A stretch of DNA of 64,000 bases, taken from positions 16,277 through 80,276 of the forward strand of contig CACXUM010000032.1 in assembly GCA_902770835.1 (NCBI GenBank). The letters run 5' to 3'. Below the pieces are notes generated by a model. That model was not told the DNA's origin. It saw only the letters and a program-made list of their open reading frames with translations, and ran no database searches. How positions within the stretch are numbered: the stretch's first letter is position 1; every line of letters begins with the position of its first letter. Source of the DNA: an uncultured Bacteroidia bacterium. Its GTDB lineage: Bacteria; Bacteroidota; Bacteroidia; Bacteroidales; F082. Shown here one piece after another: positions 25,275-33,814 of this stretch. A program made the translations under genes and the position numbers.

Positions 25275-25940
25275 ATGAACACCATCATAGAAGACAATTA
25301 CCGTCACAAAGGCCTGCGCAAGCAAATGGTCGACCAATTGCGCACCAAGGGCATCACCGATGAGGCTGTGTTGTCGGCCATCAACGAAGTGCCGCGCCAC
25401 ATCTTCCTCGACTCGTCTTTTGTGGAATTGGCCTATCAAGACATGGCCTTTCCCATCGGCTCAGGGCAAACCATCTCCCAGCCTTTCACTGTAGCCTTCC
25501 AAACCCAACTGCTGCAAGTCGATAAAGGCATGAAAGTGCTTGAAATCGGCACAGGCTCAGGCTATCAGGCCTGCGTTTTGGCCGCGATGGGCGCCAAGGT
25601 GTTTAGCATCGAGCGGCAGCGCAACCTCTATTTCAAAACCAAGGAAATCGTGGAGCAACTGCCCTTCCGCGTGAAGACCTTCCTCGGCGACGGTTTCGAG
25701 GGCTTGCCCACCTATGCGCCTTTCGACCGTATCATTATCACGGCAGGCGCACCGCGCATCCCCGATGCGCTCCTCCAACAAATGAAAATCGACGGCATCA
25801 TGGTCATCCCCATGGACAATGCCGAAGGCGAAGGGCAAACCATGCTGAGAATCACCAAATTGGAGGATGGTTCGCTGAAAAAAGAATCCTTCGGCGATTT
25901 CAAATTTGTGCCGATGCTGAAGGAGATAGGGAATGACTAA
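25275..25940 (+). CDS. pcm: Protein-L-isoaspartate O-methyltransferase
   Basis: The enzyme repairs damaged isoaspartyl residues by SAM-dependent methylation. The 221-residue product has the PCMT signature: QPFTVAFQTQLL near residue 75, the SAM-binding VLEIGTGSGYQACVLA and DRIIITAGAP. Length and order match the family. It starts 30 bases after the Abi gene and could be read through from it, though a functional link is not evident. A hairpin terminator follows its stop. Confidence 0.95.
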   Translation: MNTIIEDNYRHKGLRKQMVDQLRTKGITDEAVLSAINEVPRHIFLDSSFVELAYQDMAFPIGSGQTISQPFTVAFQTQLLQVDKGMKVLEIGTGSGYQACVLAAMGAKVFSIERQRNLYFKTKEIVEQLPFRVKTFLGDGFEGLPTYAPFDRIIITAGAPRIPDALLQQMKIDGIMVIPMDNAEGEGQTMLRITKLEDGSLKKESFGDFKFVPMLKEIGND

Positions 25941-25966
25941 AAAAGGGAGGCAAACATCCCTTTTGT
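25941..25966. terminator. Terminator between pcm and the HerA-like gene
   Basis: AAAAGGGA and TCCCTTTT around an 8-base loop. It overlaps the end of the convergent ATPase gene and can work in both directions. Confidence 0.7.
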
Positions 25967-27534
25967 CATTTCTTCTTAAATATACTTCCCAAAATCGAGC
26001 GCACTATCGAATTGCCAAGATTCCGGCCTATGGTCGTAGCGGTCGTGTTGAGCGTCTTTTCCAATGCTTTCGCGCCCGCCGATTTCTTTTTCCTTGTTGT
26101 GGTTGTCGATCTTGAATAGGTGCTTCTTGCGCGTTCTTTCTCCTTGGCTTCTTTGGCCTTGCGCTTTTCTTCCTCCTCGGCCTCTTTCTGGAGACGTTTT
26201 TCCTCCTGTTTTTGTTGCGCGACGAGGACTTCATAGGCGCTTTCGCGGTCGAAGCTCTTGTCATACACGCCGTAGATGCGCGATTTGCGAATCAGGTCGC
26301 GGCGCTGGTCGTCGGTGATGGCCCCGATTTGGCTCAATGGGAATAGGATTTTGGCGCGTTCCACGATGCTGGGCGCACCTTTTTCATCCAAGAAGGAAAC
26401 CAAAGCCTCGCCCGTGCCGAGTTCGAGGATAGCCGTTTCGGTGTTGAAGTTGGGATTGGAGCGGAAAGTCTGCGCGGCAGCCTTCACGGCTTTTTGTTCC
26501 TTGGGAGTGTAGGCGCGAAGTCCGTGCAAAACGCGATTGCCAAGCTGACCGGCAATGGCATCAGGGATGTCGTCGGGGCTTTGGGTGATGAAATACACAC
26601 CCACTCCCTTCGAGCGCACCAAACGGATGACCTGCTCAATCTTGTCGACCAATGCCTTCGAGGTGTCCTTGAAGAGCATGTGGGCCTCGTCGAAGAAGAA
26701 AATGAGCTTGGGCAGCGGCAGGTCGCCGACCTCGGGCAGTTGGGTGTAGAGTTCGCTCAACAGCCAAAGCAGGAAAGTGGAATAGAGCTTGGGATTGAGC
26801 ATCAATTTGTCGGCAGCCAAAACGTTCATCACGCCACGCCCGCCCTCGGTTTGTAGGAAGTCGAACACATTGAACGAAGGCTCGCCAAAGAACAAGTCGC
26901 CGCCCTCGGCTTCCAAAGCCAACAATGCACGTTGGATGGCCCCGACGCTTACTGAAGAAACGGTGCCGTAGGTGGTAGTGAACTCCTTGGCATTCTTGGC
27001 CACATAGTCGAGCATGAGGCGCAAGTCCTTCATGTCGATAAGAAGCAAACCTCGGTCGTCGGCGATTTTGAAGACGATGTTGAGGATACCCGTTTGGGTT
27101 TCGTTGAGGCCGAGAAGTCGGGCCAAGAGTTGCGGTCCCATGTCGGAGATGGTGGCGCGGAGCGGATGGCCTTGTTCGCCAAACACATCGAAGAAGCGCG
27201 TGGGGCAACCGCTAAAGAGTTGAGAGTTGAAAGTTGAGAGTTGAGAGTTGTCGCCTTCGGCGTTTTCAACTGGGAAGAACTCTGGAAGGCGTTTCTCGAT
27301 GAAACCGCTCATCTTTCCGGCTTGGCTGATGCCTGAGAGGTCGCCTTTCATGTCGGCCATGAAGCAAGGCACGCCCGCCTGACTGAAAGATTCGGCAAGC
27401 ACTTGTAGGGTAACGGTTTTGCCCGTGCCGGTGGCACCGGCAATCAAGCCGTGGCGGTTGGCCATTTTGCCCGTCATAAAAATGGGTCCGTTGTCGCAAT
27501 GCGCGATGTAGAGTTGTTTGTTTTCAGTGTACAT
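25966..27534 (-). CDS. HerA-like ATPase, DUF853 family
   Basis: The 522-residue product is a cytosolic P-loop ATPase related to HerA/FtsK translocases (DUF853, YjgR type). Walker A is [15 protein letters not shown]; Walker B-like [13 protein letters not shown]; a conserved arginine finger region ([12 protein letters not shown]) follows. The C-terminus is a long charged segment ([14 protein letters not shown]) and a basic tail. Residues about 96-108 ([13 protein letters not shown]) look foreign to the family and correspond to a GAGTTGAGAGTTG repeat at 27217-27250. HerA-type ATPases often pair with NurA nucleases in DNA-end processing or defence, but no NurA is adjacent. Confidence 0.92.
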   Translation of the reverse strand: MYTENKQLYIAHCDNGPIFMTGKMANRHGLIAGATGTGKTVTLQVLAESFSQAGVPCFMADMKGDLSGISQAGKMSGFIEKRLPEFFPVENAEGDNSQLSTFNSQLFSGCPTRFFDVFGEQGHPLRATISDMGPQLLARLLGLNETQTGILNIVFKIADDRGLLLIDMKDLRLMLDYVAKNAKEFTTTYGTVSSVSVGAIQRALLALEAEGGDLFFGEPSFNVFDFLQTEGGRGVMNVLAADKLMLNPKLYSTFLLWLLSELYTQLPEVGDLPLPKLIFFFDEAHMLFKDTSKALVDKIEQVIRLVRSKGVGVYFITQSPDDIPDAIAGQLGNRVLHGLRAYTPKEQKAVKAAAQTFRSNPNFNTETAILELGTGEALVSFLDEKGAPSIVERAKILFPLSQIGAITDDQRRDLIRKSRIYGVYDKSFDRESAYEVLVAQQKQEEKRLQKEAEEEEKRKAKEAKEKERARSTYSRSTTTTRKKKSAGAKALEKTLNTTATTIGRNLGNSIVRSILGSIFKKK

Positions 27535-27549
27535 ATTGTTGATTTTATA

Positions 27550-27873
27550 TTAATTTGCTCTATCCTTTAGAATTTCTTCTATCTTGGAAATGTCCCTGCG
27601 ATTATTCCAAATTATCAAAATCAAGACATCCTTTTCCCTGACTGTGTACAAAATGCGGTTAAACCTTGAATGAAGCGTGTATATGGCATGGTTTTCGAAA
27701 GTCAAACTATCATCTTTTGTACCCAAAAACGGGAAAGTCGCCAACAGGTTCACAGTCCCTTTTATCTCAGAAAGTCCCTTTTTGGCAACAGCTTTTCCAA
27801 ACGACCTTTTTAAATAATTCACTATATCAAGCAAATCATCCTTTGTGGAGATATGCCATACAATCTTTCTCAT
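27550..27873 (-). CDS. RelE/ParE-type toxin
   Basis: The 107-residue product has the ParE/RelE fold pattern: KIVWHISTKDDLLDIVNYL at the N-terminus and the C-terminal strands YTLHSRFNRILYTVREKDVLILIIWNNRRD. ParE toxins poison gyrase while RelE toxins cut mRNA; the sequence does not settle which. It overlaps the antitoxin gene by four bases (ATGA), the antitoxin coming first, the classical ParDE order. Transcribed from the box at 28138-28145. Confidence 0.85.
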   Translation of the reverse strand: MRKIVWHISTKDDLLDIVNYLKRSFGKAVAKKGLSEIKGTVNLLATFPFLGTKDDSLTFENHAIYTLHSRFNRILYTVREKDVLILIIWNNRRDISKIEEILKDRAN

Positions 27874-28124
27874 ATCAACAGCATTTCCGCTTCGGCAAAC
27901 ACTTCATCGTTGTCAATCAAGACAGCCTTCCCCTCGTCTACCTCCCTTAGCCGTTTTGCCAAAAGCATCTTGACTTCTTCTTCCGTGTAACAACATGGAA
28001 TTTCCTCTGTCCTCGGCTTTATCATATACATGGCAAAACGCTGAAGAATACTTTTCAATTCCTCTTGCGAATAAGTCCCGCAATTGGGCAAACTGATATT
28101 TATGCTAACATTTTCCATTTTCAT
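27870..28124 (-). CDS. Antitoxin of the ParE-type module
   Basis: An 84-residue protein with an N-terminal beta strand (VSINISLPNCGTYSQEELKSIL) and a C-terminal acidic helix (KRLREVDEGKAVLIDNDEVFAEAEMLL), the usual layout for neutralising a ParE/RelE toxin. MKMEN has a second ATG six bases in, which could be the true start. Position and four-base overlap with the downstream toxin gene support the call. I could not assign a DNA-binding family with certainty. Confidence 0.75.
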   Translation of the reverse strand: MKMENVSINISLPNCGTYSQEELKSILQRFAMYMIKPRTEEIPCCYTEEEVKMLLAKRLREVDEGKAVLIDNDEVFAEAEMLLI

Positions 28125-28137
28125 CCATTTTAGGATG

Positions 28138-28145
28138 CAAAGATA
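28138..28145 (-). promoter_or_regulatory. -7 box of the ParDE-type operon
   Basis: TATCTTTG on the minus strand, 13 bases before the first ATG. The expected transcript start leaves a leader of only about six bases to the first ATG, or 12 to the second. Confidence 0.55.
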
Positions 28146-28166
28146 ACAACACTTTTTGAATCCACA

Positions 28167-28856
28167 TCATTTTGAGGGATTAATTCCGAATCGAATATAT
28201 TTGATGGTCAGGCCTTGGTCGAGCCACATCTGTTCGTAGAAGGTGCGGATGGTCTTCACTTCGAGGTTGTCGTCATTCGCGTAAAGATCATCGGTGGCAT
28301 AGAGCAGTGGAAGACCTTGTTTTTCAACTACATCATGCAGTGTAAACTCGTACATTATGGGACTATCCGTCTTGAGGTTAAGGATGCCGTCGGGACGGAC
28401 AATTTTGCGGTACCGCTCCAAAAACTCAGGCGAAGTGAGACGGTGCCGCGCATTGCGCACGCCCTCGCCCGGATGCGGGTCGGGGAAAGTGACCCAGATT
28501 TCGGAAACCTCGTCCTTGGCGAAAAAATGTTCAATCTGGTCGATACGGGCGCGAAGGAACGCCACATTTTTCATGCCTTCCTCGTTGCTCTGCTTCAGGC
28601 CTCGCCAAATCCTTGCTCCTTTGATGTCCACACCTATATAATTAATGTCGCGATGGGCACGAGCCAAGCCCACCGTGTATTCGCCCTTGCCGCAGCCCAA
28701 TTCGAGCACAATGGGGTTGTCGTTGTGGAAAAACTCTTCGTGCCACTTGCCTTGCAGCGGAAAACCTTCTTCCATAATACGCTCATAACTGTATTCGAAC
28801 AGGTTAGGGAAGGTCTTGTTCTCGGCGAAACGCTCTAATTTGTTCTTTTTTGACAT
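28167..28856 (-). CDS. trmB: tRNA (guanine-N7-)-methyltransferase
   Basis: TrmB makes m7G46 in the variable loop of tRNAs. The 229-residue product contains the SAM-binding motif PIVLELGCGKGEYTVGLA, DIKGARIWRG, and the family signature VSEIWVTFPDPHPGE with the catalytic acidic residue (usually PDPW; here PDPH). The C-terminal NLKTDSPIMYEFT fits too. It lies upstream of the TA operon on the minus strand and is preceded by hairpin repeats. Confidence 0.93.
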   Translation of the reverse strand: MSKKNKLERFAENKTFPNLFEYSYERIMEEGFPLQGKWHEEFFHNDNPIVLELGCGKGEYTVGLARAHRDINYIGVDIKGARIWRGLKQSNEEGMKNVAFLRARIDQIEHFFAKDEVSEIWVTFPDPHPGEGVRNARHRLTSPEFLERYRKIVRPDGILNLKTDSPIMYEFTLHDVVEKQGLPLLYATDDLYANDDNLEVKTIRTFYEQMWLDQGLTIKYIRFGINPSK

Positions 28857-28871
28857 ATTTTTTCGGTTTTA

Positions 28872-28931
28872 CCGGCAGGAGTTTACACCACCGCGCCGTT
28901 TTTATCGGCAGGGGTTTACACCACCTGCCTA
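28872..28931. repeat. Two tandem copies of the dispersed GGCAGGRGTTTACACC repeat
   Basis: One partial copy (28872-28893) and one full 27-base copy (28905-28931) lie between trmB and the HU-SPOR gene. The full copy is the reverse complement of 5410-5436 at 25 of 27 positions. The spacing of the two cores is about 33 bases. Confidence 0.75.
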
Positions 28932-28952
28932 AATTCTGTCGCCCCTACGGGG

Positions 28953-29867
28953 CTATTTCAAAATCCAGCCTTTGCCTTTGCCCGATTCGCGGATTTCGCG
29001 AAGGGCGGCATAGGCTTCCTCTTCGGTATGGTAGCGGTCGTAGGCCACGAACCAACGCTCGCCATGCTTTTCCTTGAAGGCATTCGGGAAACCCTTGCCT
29101 TTCAGCGAATTGACCATACGCTCCGCAAACTCCTCCTGATCATAGCATCCTGCAATAATGCGGATGGTGTCTTTGCTCGGCTTCTCAATGGGAATCTTGC
29201 TCAACTCTTCCTTAATGATGCGATCCACCATCTCAGTAATCTTTTCCTCGGTCATCTGCAAATCCTCTGTTGGCGTGCGCCTTTCCATTTCCTCCTCGGT
29301 CAATTGCCTTTCGTTCCCTTCTTTCGAATAGTACACCTTGAAATAGAACAAAACGCTTATTATCAACAACATGGCAAAGGTGAAAATCCACGCCCCCTTA
29401 GTAACTTTCACTGGTTCTTCCTCGGTTTCTTCTTCGACTTCTTCACTAACAATGGGTTTCATCTCGAAACCGCTCAAGCCAAAAGCATCGGGGTTGTAAT
29501 TGGCGGTTTCGTCAGGCTCAAAAACAATTTGATTATCAGAATTATACGATAAAGTACCAATACGGGCCAACTCAACCTTCTCGCCGTTTTTTAACTGATT
29601 GAACACCTCGGTCACAAATAGTATCAACTGATGCCTCGATTCGTCCAAACTGCAACCACTTTTCTCCGCAATATAATTGATTATCAAATCATTATCTTCA
29701 CGGTGATTCGGATCAAATCCAACCTCGCACGAAGGCGGCGCAAAACGGTTCGTTTCCTCATCCACCTTTGCCGAAACCTCTTGCCGCACGAAGGCACCCA
29801 AGCCGGGCACCACAACGGTATCGCGGACAAACAAAAGTTCCGATATGGCTTCAACAATCGAAATCAT
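28953..29867 (-). CDS. HU-domain and SPOR-domain membrane protein
   Basis: The 304-residue product joins an N-terminal prokaryotic HU-like domain (VVVPGLGAFVRQEVSAKVD; residues 1-110, with LARIGTLSYN) to an acidic linker, one membrane helix (GAWIFTFAMLLIISVLFYF, about 155-175) and a C-terminal SPOR domain (TIRIIAGCYDQEEFAERMVNSL in short: residues about 230-304). SPOR domains bind denuded septal peptidoglycan, HU-like domains bind nucleic acid or protein. The protein could link the chromosome to the division site, which is inference. It starts one base after the kdsB stop. Confidence 0.85.
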   Translation of the reverse strand: MISIVEAISELLFVRDTVVVPGLGAFVRQEVSAKVDEETNRFAPPSCEVGFDPNHREDNDLIINYIAEKSGCSLDESRHQLILFVTEVFNQLKNGEKVELARIGTLSYNSDNQIVFEPDETANYNPDAFGLSGFEMKPIVSEEVEEETEEEPVKVTKGAWIFTFAMLLIISVLFYFKVYYSKEGNERQLTEEEMERRTPTEDLQMTEEKITEMVDRIIKEELSKIPIEKPSKDTIRIIAGCYDQEEFAERMVNSLKGKGFPNAFKEKHGERWFVAYDRYHTEEEAYAALREIRESGKGKGWILK

Positions 29868-29868
29868 A

Positions 29869-30627
29869 TTAGTCTATCAGTTGATTCTGAGCAAATTGCA
29901 ATGCTTTTTCAAGATCTTCTTGCGTGTCGATAGAAAGGCTTTCCTTTTGCGTGATGCCCATACGGATACGCAAGCCGTTTTCCAACCAACGCAATTGTTC
30001 CAACGACTCAGCCATTTCCAGCTTAGAAGGTTGCATTTCAGCGATTTGGCACAAAGTTTCGGTCTTGTAGGCATAAAGGCCGATATGCTTATAGAATTCG
30101 CCCTTTTGGAGCCATTTGCCATGATCCAAATTCCGCATAAAAGGTATGGGATTTCTGCTGAAATACAATGCGTTATCATCCTTGTCCATCACCACCTTCA
30201 CCACATTGGGGCTGAATAGCTCATCCTCGTCCTCAATGCGTTTGGCCAAAGACGCTATTTGCGTATCATCACAGCCAATCAAATCAATGACTTGGTTGAT
30301 TTGGGCAGGGTCGATGAAAGGTTCGTCACCTTGTATATTTACCACCGCATCATATTGGTCTTCAACCATATACAATGCTTCACGGCAACGGTCAGTGCCG
30401 CTGCGATGGTTGGGGTCGGTCATCACATATTGGCCACCGAACTTCAACACTTCGTCGGCGATACGAATGTCGTCGGTGGCTACCACGACAGCATCCAATT
30501 TCGATTTCCAAGCCTGTTCCCAAACACGTTGGATCATCGTCTTGCCCTTAATCATTTGTAAAGGCTTGCTTGGGAAACGAGTCGAGGCATAACGAGATGG
30601 TATGATTCCTATAACTTTCATTTTCAA
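29869..30627 (-). CDS. kdsB: 3-deoxy-manno-octulosonate cytidylyltransferase
   Basis: KdsB activates Kdo as CMP-Kdo for lipopolysaccharide inner core synthesis. The 252-residue product shows the nucleotide-binding start IGIIPSRYASTRFPSKPL, QRVWEQA, VATDD, NIQGDEPFI and the C-terminal EQLRWLENG. MKMK offers two starts six bases apart. The gene is followed within two bases by the HU-SPOR gene, so the two are probably co-transcribed. Confidence 0.96.
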   Translation of the reverse strand: MKMKVIGIIPSRYASTRFPSKPLQMIKGKTMIQRVWEQAWKSKLDAVVVATDDIRIADEVLKFGGQYVMTDPNHRSGTDRCREALYMVEDQYDAVVNIQGDEPFIDPAQINQVIDLIGCDDTQIASLAKRIEDEDELFSPNVVKVVMDKDDNALYFSRNPIPFMRNLDHGKWLQKGEFYKHIGLYAYKTETLCQIAEMQPSKLEMAESLEQLRWLENGLRIRMGITQKESLSIDTQEDLEKALQFAQNQLID

Positions 30628-30673
30628 TTATTTATTTATAAAAAATTAGAGAGAAAACCGTATGTCTTTTCTA

Positions 30674-31285
30674 TTAGAACAATCCGTTGAGTGAGGCCTC
30701 GATTCTGTCGACCACCGTACTCAAGTCCTCGGGGTTCTCGAGTTCGATGTTGTCAGTGTCGATGATGAGCAGTTTGCCGTCGTTGTATTCACTGATCCAC
30801 TTCTCGTAACGCTCGTTCAGGTTGGTCAGGTAACTGATGCTGATCGACTGCTCGAACTCGCGGTTGCGCTTGGCGATGTGCCGAATCAACGTCGGCACCG
30901 AGGCGCGGAGGTAAATCAACAAGTCGGGCGGTTGCAAGAATTTCGTCATCAGTTCGAACAGCGACTGGTAGTTCTCGAAATCACGTGTTTCCATCAGCCC
31001 CATCGAATAGAGGTTGGCCGCAAAAATGTGCGCATCCTCGTAGATGGTGCGGTCTTGGATGACGTCCTTGCCGCTGTTGCGTATGTCCATGACCTGACGG
31101 AAGCGGCTGTTGAGGAAGAAAATCTGGATGTTGAACGACCAGCGTTGCATATCCTCATAGAAACTGTCGAGGTAAGGGTTGTGTTCAACTTCCTCATAAT
31201 GAGGTTCCCAGTTGAAATGCTTGGCGAGAAGACCCGTGAGGGTCGTCTTGCCCGAGCCTATGTTGCCTGCTACTGCGATGTGCAT
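30674..31285 (-). CDS. Deoxynucleoside kinase
   Basis: The 203-residue product phosphorylates deoxynucleosides (salvage), most likely dAdo/dGuo. P-loop GNIGSGKTTLTGLLA sits at the N-terminus, the DRTIYEDAHIF motif (the DRS/ERS signature) at about residue 80, and the lid LIRHIAKRNREFEQS with arginines follows. The closest named relatives are deoxyguanosine/deoxyadenosine kinases (dgk/dck). It lies 46 bases upstream of kdsB on the same strand. Confidence 0.92.
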   Translation of the reverse strand: MHIAVAGNIGSGKTTLTGLLAKHFNWEPHYEEVEHNPYLDSFYEDMQRWSFNIQIFFLNSRFRQVMDIRNSGKDVIQDRTIYEDAHIFAANLYSMGLMETRDFENYQSLFELMTKFLQPPDLLIYLRASVPTLIRHIAKRNREFEQSISISYLTNLNERYEKWISEYNDGKLLIIDTDNIELENPEDLSTVVDRIEASLNGLF

Positions 31286-31389
31286 AATACTTCAATTTTA
31301 GTTTTCCGAAAGAAGTGGCTAAAATAAGGAAAAGTCGGCAAAAGCGGCCTCTTTTTTTGAAGAAAAATAACAATTTGCTGAATATCAAC

Positions 31390-32469
31390 TCACTTCGGCG
31401 CTTTCTTCAGCAAATAAAGCCCCAGCAAGCAGAAGATGATGTTGGGAATCCAAGCGGCGAGGGCGGGCGAAAGGCTACCCGAAATGGCGAACGACTTGGA
31501 AACCTGCATGAAAAGGATGTAGGAAAAAGCGATGGTGATGCCAATACCAAGGTGCATCCCCGTGCCGCCCCTCACCTTTCGACTCGACAAGGCCGCCCCG
31601 ATGAGCGACAGGATGATGACCGCCGCCGGTGCCGACATGCGCTGGTGCATCTCCACCTGATAGGCTTTCACACCCTCCGAGCCTTTGGCTTTCATGCTCA
31701 GGATGTGGTCGCGCAACTCAAAATAATTCATTTCCTCGAAGTCTTCCTTCATCATGTAGAGGTCGGTGGGATACAGATTGAGCAAGGTGTCCAAGTTCCT
31801 GCCTTTCAGGAGGCTCTCCTCTGCCCCATCGAGGGTGCGCACAGCGTAAGGGTCGATGCGCCAACTGTTCAAGGCCACCGTATCATGGTAGAGAACATCA
31901 GCCAGCACCTTGTATCTTAATGCGTTGCCGTCATATTTCTCCCATGAGAACTTGTAGCCGTATTGCTTCATAATGTTGAAACTTTCCACATACACAAACT
32001 CGTCCTTCCCTATTTGCACATGCACATTGCGACCCGCGCTTTGGCTCAACTTCTCCATATACTCGTCCTTGAACTTCCGCCGCACCTCGTTGGTCTTGGG
32101 AATCAAGAAGTTGCCGAAATACAACGACATCAAGGCAATGCTCACCGCCGCCATCAGGTAAGGATAGAGGAACCGCCTGAAACTGATGCCGCTGCTCAAA
32201 ATGGCGATGATTTCGGTGCGGGCTGCCATCTTGGAGGTGAAAAACACCACGGCGATGAAAGCAAAAAGATGGATGAAGAGATTAATATAATAAGGTATGG
32301 ACATGACATAATAATCCACCAGCACCCGTTGCCACGGCGCGTTGTGCTTCAGGAAACTGTCGATGTTTTCCGAGAGGTCGAAGATGATGACCACCAGAAT
32401 CAGCATGGAGATGGCAAAGAAGAAAGTGCCGAGGTACTTCTTGAAGATATATGCGTCTATTTTTCTCAT
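31390..32469 (-). CDS. LptF/LptG family permease
   Basis: The 359-residue inner membrane protein belongs to the YjgP/YjgQ family, the transmembrane part of the LPS export complex LptBFG. It has about three membrane helices at each end (IFKKYLGTFFFAISMLILVVII; AVIILSLIGAALS; WIPNIIFCLLGLYLLK) and a beta-jellyroll periplasmic domain between (residues about 130-260). The gene next to tgt in Bacteroidota is usually labelled LptG/YjgQ-type, but I leave the symbol open. Its ATG directly abuts the tgt stop codon. Confidence 0.9.
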   Translation of the reverse strand: MRKIDAYIFKKYLGTFFFAISMLILVVIIFDLSENIDSFLKHNAPWQRVLVDYYVMSIPYYINLFIHLFAFIAVVFFTSKMAARTEIIAILSSGISFRRFLYPYLMAAVSIALMSLYFGNFLIPKTNEVRRKFKDEYMEKLSQSAGRNVHVQIGKDEFVYVESFNIMKQYGYKFSWEKYDGNALRYKVLADVLYHDTVALNSWRIDPYAVRTLDGAEESLLKGRNLDTLLNLYPTDLYMMKEDFEEMNYFELRDHILSMKAKGSEGVKAYQVEMHQRMSAPAAVIILSLIGAALSSRKVRGGTGMHLGIGITIAFSYILFMQVSKSFAISGSLSPALAAWIPNIIFCLLGLYLLKKAPK

Positions 32470-33600
32470 TTACAGTCTTCTGGTCACTTTTTGGAGCATT
32501 TCGTCACGCCAAAGGGCAAAGTCGCCGCCAATGATGTGCTTGCGCGCCTCGCGCACTAACCAAAGGTAGAAGCCGATGTTGTGCAAACTCGCAATCATCG
32601 GGCCGAGGATTTCGCCCGCAACGAACAAATGACGCAGATAGGCCCTCGAATATTGTGCATCCACGAAAGTTTCGCCATTCGGGTCGACGGGAGAAAAGTC
32701 GAACTTCCACTTTTCGTTTTTGAGGTTGATGATGCCTTCGGAGGTGAAAATCATGCCGTTGCGCCCATTGCGCGTAGGCATGACGCAGTCGAACATGTCC
32801 ACCCCGCGCGAGATGCCTTCGAGGATGTTGGCCGGTGTGCCCACACCCATCAGATAGCGAGGCTTGTCCTTGGGCAAAATAGTATTCACCAACTCAATCA
32901 TCTCGTACATTTTTTCGGTAGGCTCGCCCACCGCCAAACCGCCGATGGCATTGCCGGCGGCGTTTTTTGATGCGATAAACTCAGCCGACTGCTCGCGCAA
33001 ATCGCGGTAGACGCAACCTTGCACGATGGGGAACAACGCCTGCTCGTAGCCGTATTTCGGTTCCGTCGAATTGAAACGGTCGCAGCAGCGGTCGAGCCAG
33101 CGGTGGGTGCGCTCCATGCTCTGCTTGGCGTATTGGTAATCAGCCGTGCCGGGCGTACATTCGTCGAAAGCCATCATAATGTCGGCCCCGATGCTCCGCT
33201 GGATGTCCATCACGTTTTCAGGCGTGAACAAATGCCTTGAGCCGTCGATGTGCGACTGGAAAGTGACGCCTTCTTCCTTCATCTTGCGGATGCCCGTCAG
33301 CGAAAACACCTGAAAACCACCGCTATCCGTAAGTATTGGTCTGTCCCAGCCGTTGAACTTGTGCAGTCCGCCAACGGCCTCAAGCACCTCCAAGCCCGGG
33401 CGCAGATACAGATGATAGGTGTTGCCCAAAATGATTTGTGCCTTGACCTCGTCGCGCACGTCGCGGATATGGCAAGCCTTCACCGTGCCCGCCGTGCCGA
33501 CAGGCATGAAGATAGGCGTTTCAATCGGGCCGTGGCCAGTGTGCAAGATACCCGCACGGGCGTTGCTTTTCAAATCGTTAGAAACAATGTCGAAATTCAT
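32470..33600 (-). CDS. tgt: Queuine tRNA-ribosyltransferase
   Basis: Tgt exchanges G34 for a queuosine precursor in tRNAs with GUN anticodons. The 376-residue product has PIFMPVGTAGTVKAC, NTYHLYLRPG, DSGGFQVFSL, the catalytic aspartates (TFDEC-like AFDECTPG and DCVMPTRNGRNG) and zinc ligands near the end (C...C...H-type). I chose the ATG at 33600; an upstream extension to 33672 would precede the promoter box at 33616-33623. It is the first gene of tgt-lptF/G. Confidence 0.96.
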   Translation of the reverse strand: MNFDIVSNDLKSNARAGILHTGHGPIETPIFMPVGTAGTVKACHIRDVRDEVKAQIILGNTYHLYLRPGLEVLEAVGGLHKFNGWDRPILTDSGGFQVFSLTGIRKMKEEGVTFQSHIDGSRHLFTPENVMDIQRSIGADIMMAFDECTPGTADYQYAKQSMERTHRWLDRCCDRFNSTEPKYGYEQALFPIVQGCVYRDLREQSAEFIASKNAAGNAIGGLAVGEPTEKMYEMIELVNTILPKDKPRYLMGVGTPANILEGISRGVDMFDCVMPTRNGRNGMIFTSEGIINLKNEKWKFDFSPVDPNGETFVDAQYSRAYLRHLFVAGEILGPMIASLHNIGFYLWLVREARKHIIGGDFALWRDEMLQKVTRRL

Positions 33601-33615
33601 CGCTTTATTTTTGTG

Positions 33616-33623
33616 CAAAAGTA
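33616..33623 (-). promoter_or_regulatory. -7 box of the tgt operon
   Basis: TACTTTTG on the minus strand, 16 bases before the tgt ATG; TTG is 24 bases upstream, longer than ideal. Confidence 0.5.
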
Positions 33624-33654
33624 GTGAAATCTTTGATTCGATGAGGTCAAATCT

Positions 33655-33725
33655 TTGATTCAACTTGGTCAATTGTTGAATTGTTGTGTCGCTGAATTGT
33701 TGAATTGATGAATCGTTGAAGAAAA
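33655..33725. repeat. GTTGAAT-type degenerate repeat
   Basis: Repeated units of the form TTGATT, GTTGAATTGTTG and GAATCGTTGAA fill this gap. Similar units occur at 4613-4640 after gldA. Confidence 0.55.
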
Positions 33726-33784
33726 AATATTGGATTGGGCAGAAGAAATCTTGAAATTTGAAACCTTGAAATCAACTTAATTAG

Positions 33785-33792
33785 TATTTTTG
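33785..33792 (+). promoter_or_regulatory. -7 box for the glycosyltransferase locus
   Basis: TATTTTTG, 23 bases before the GTG at 33815. Confidence 0.45.
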
Positions 33793-33814
33793 CAATCCTT
33801 AAAAATGTATTGTT

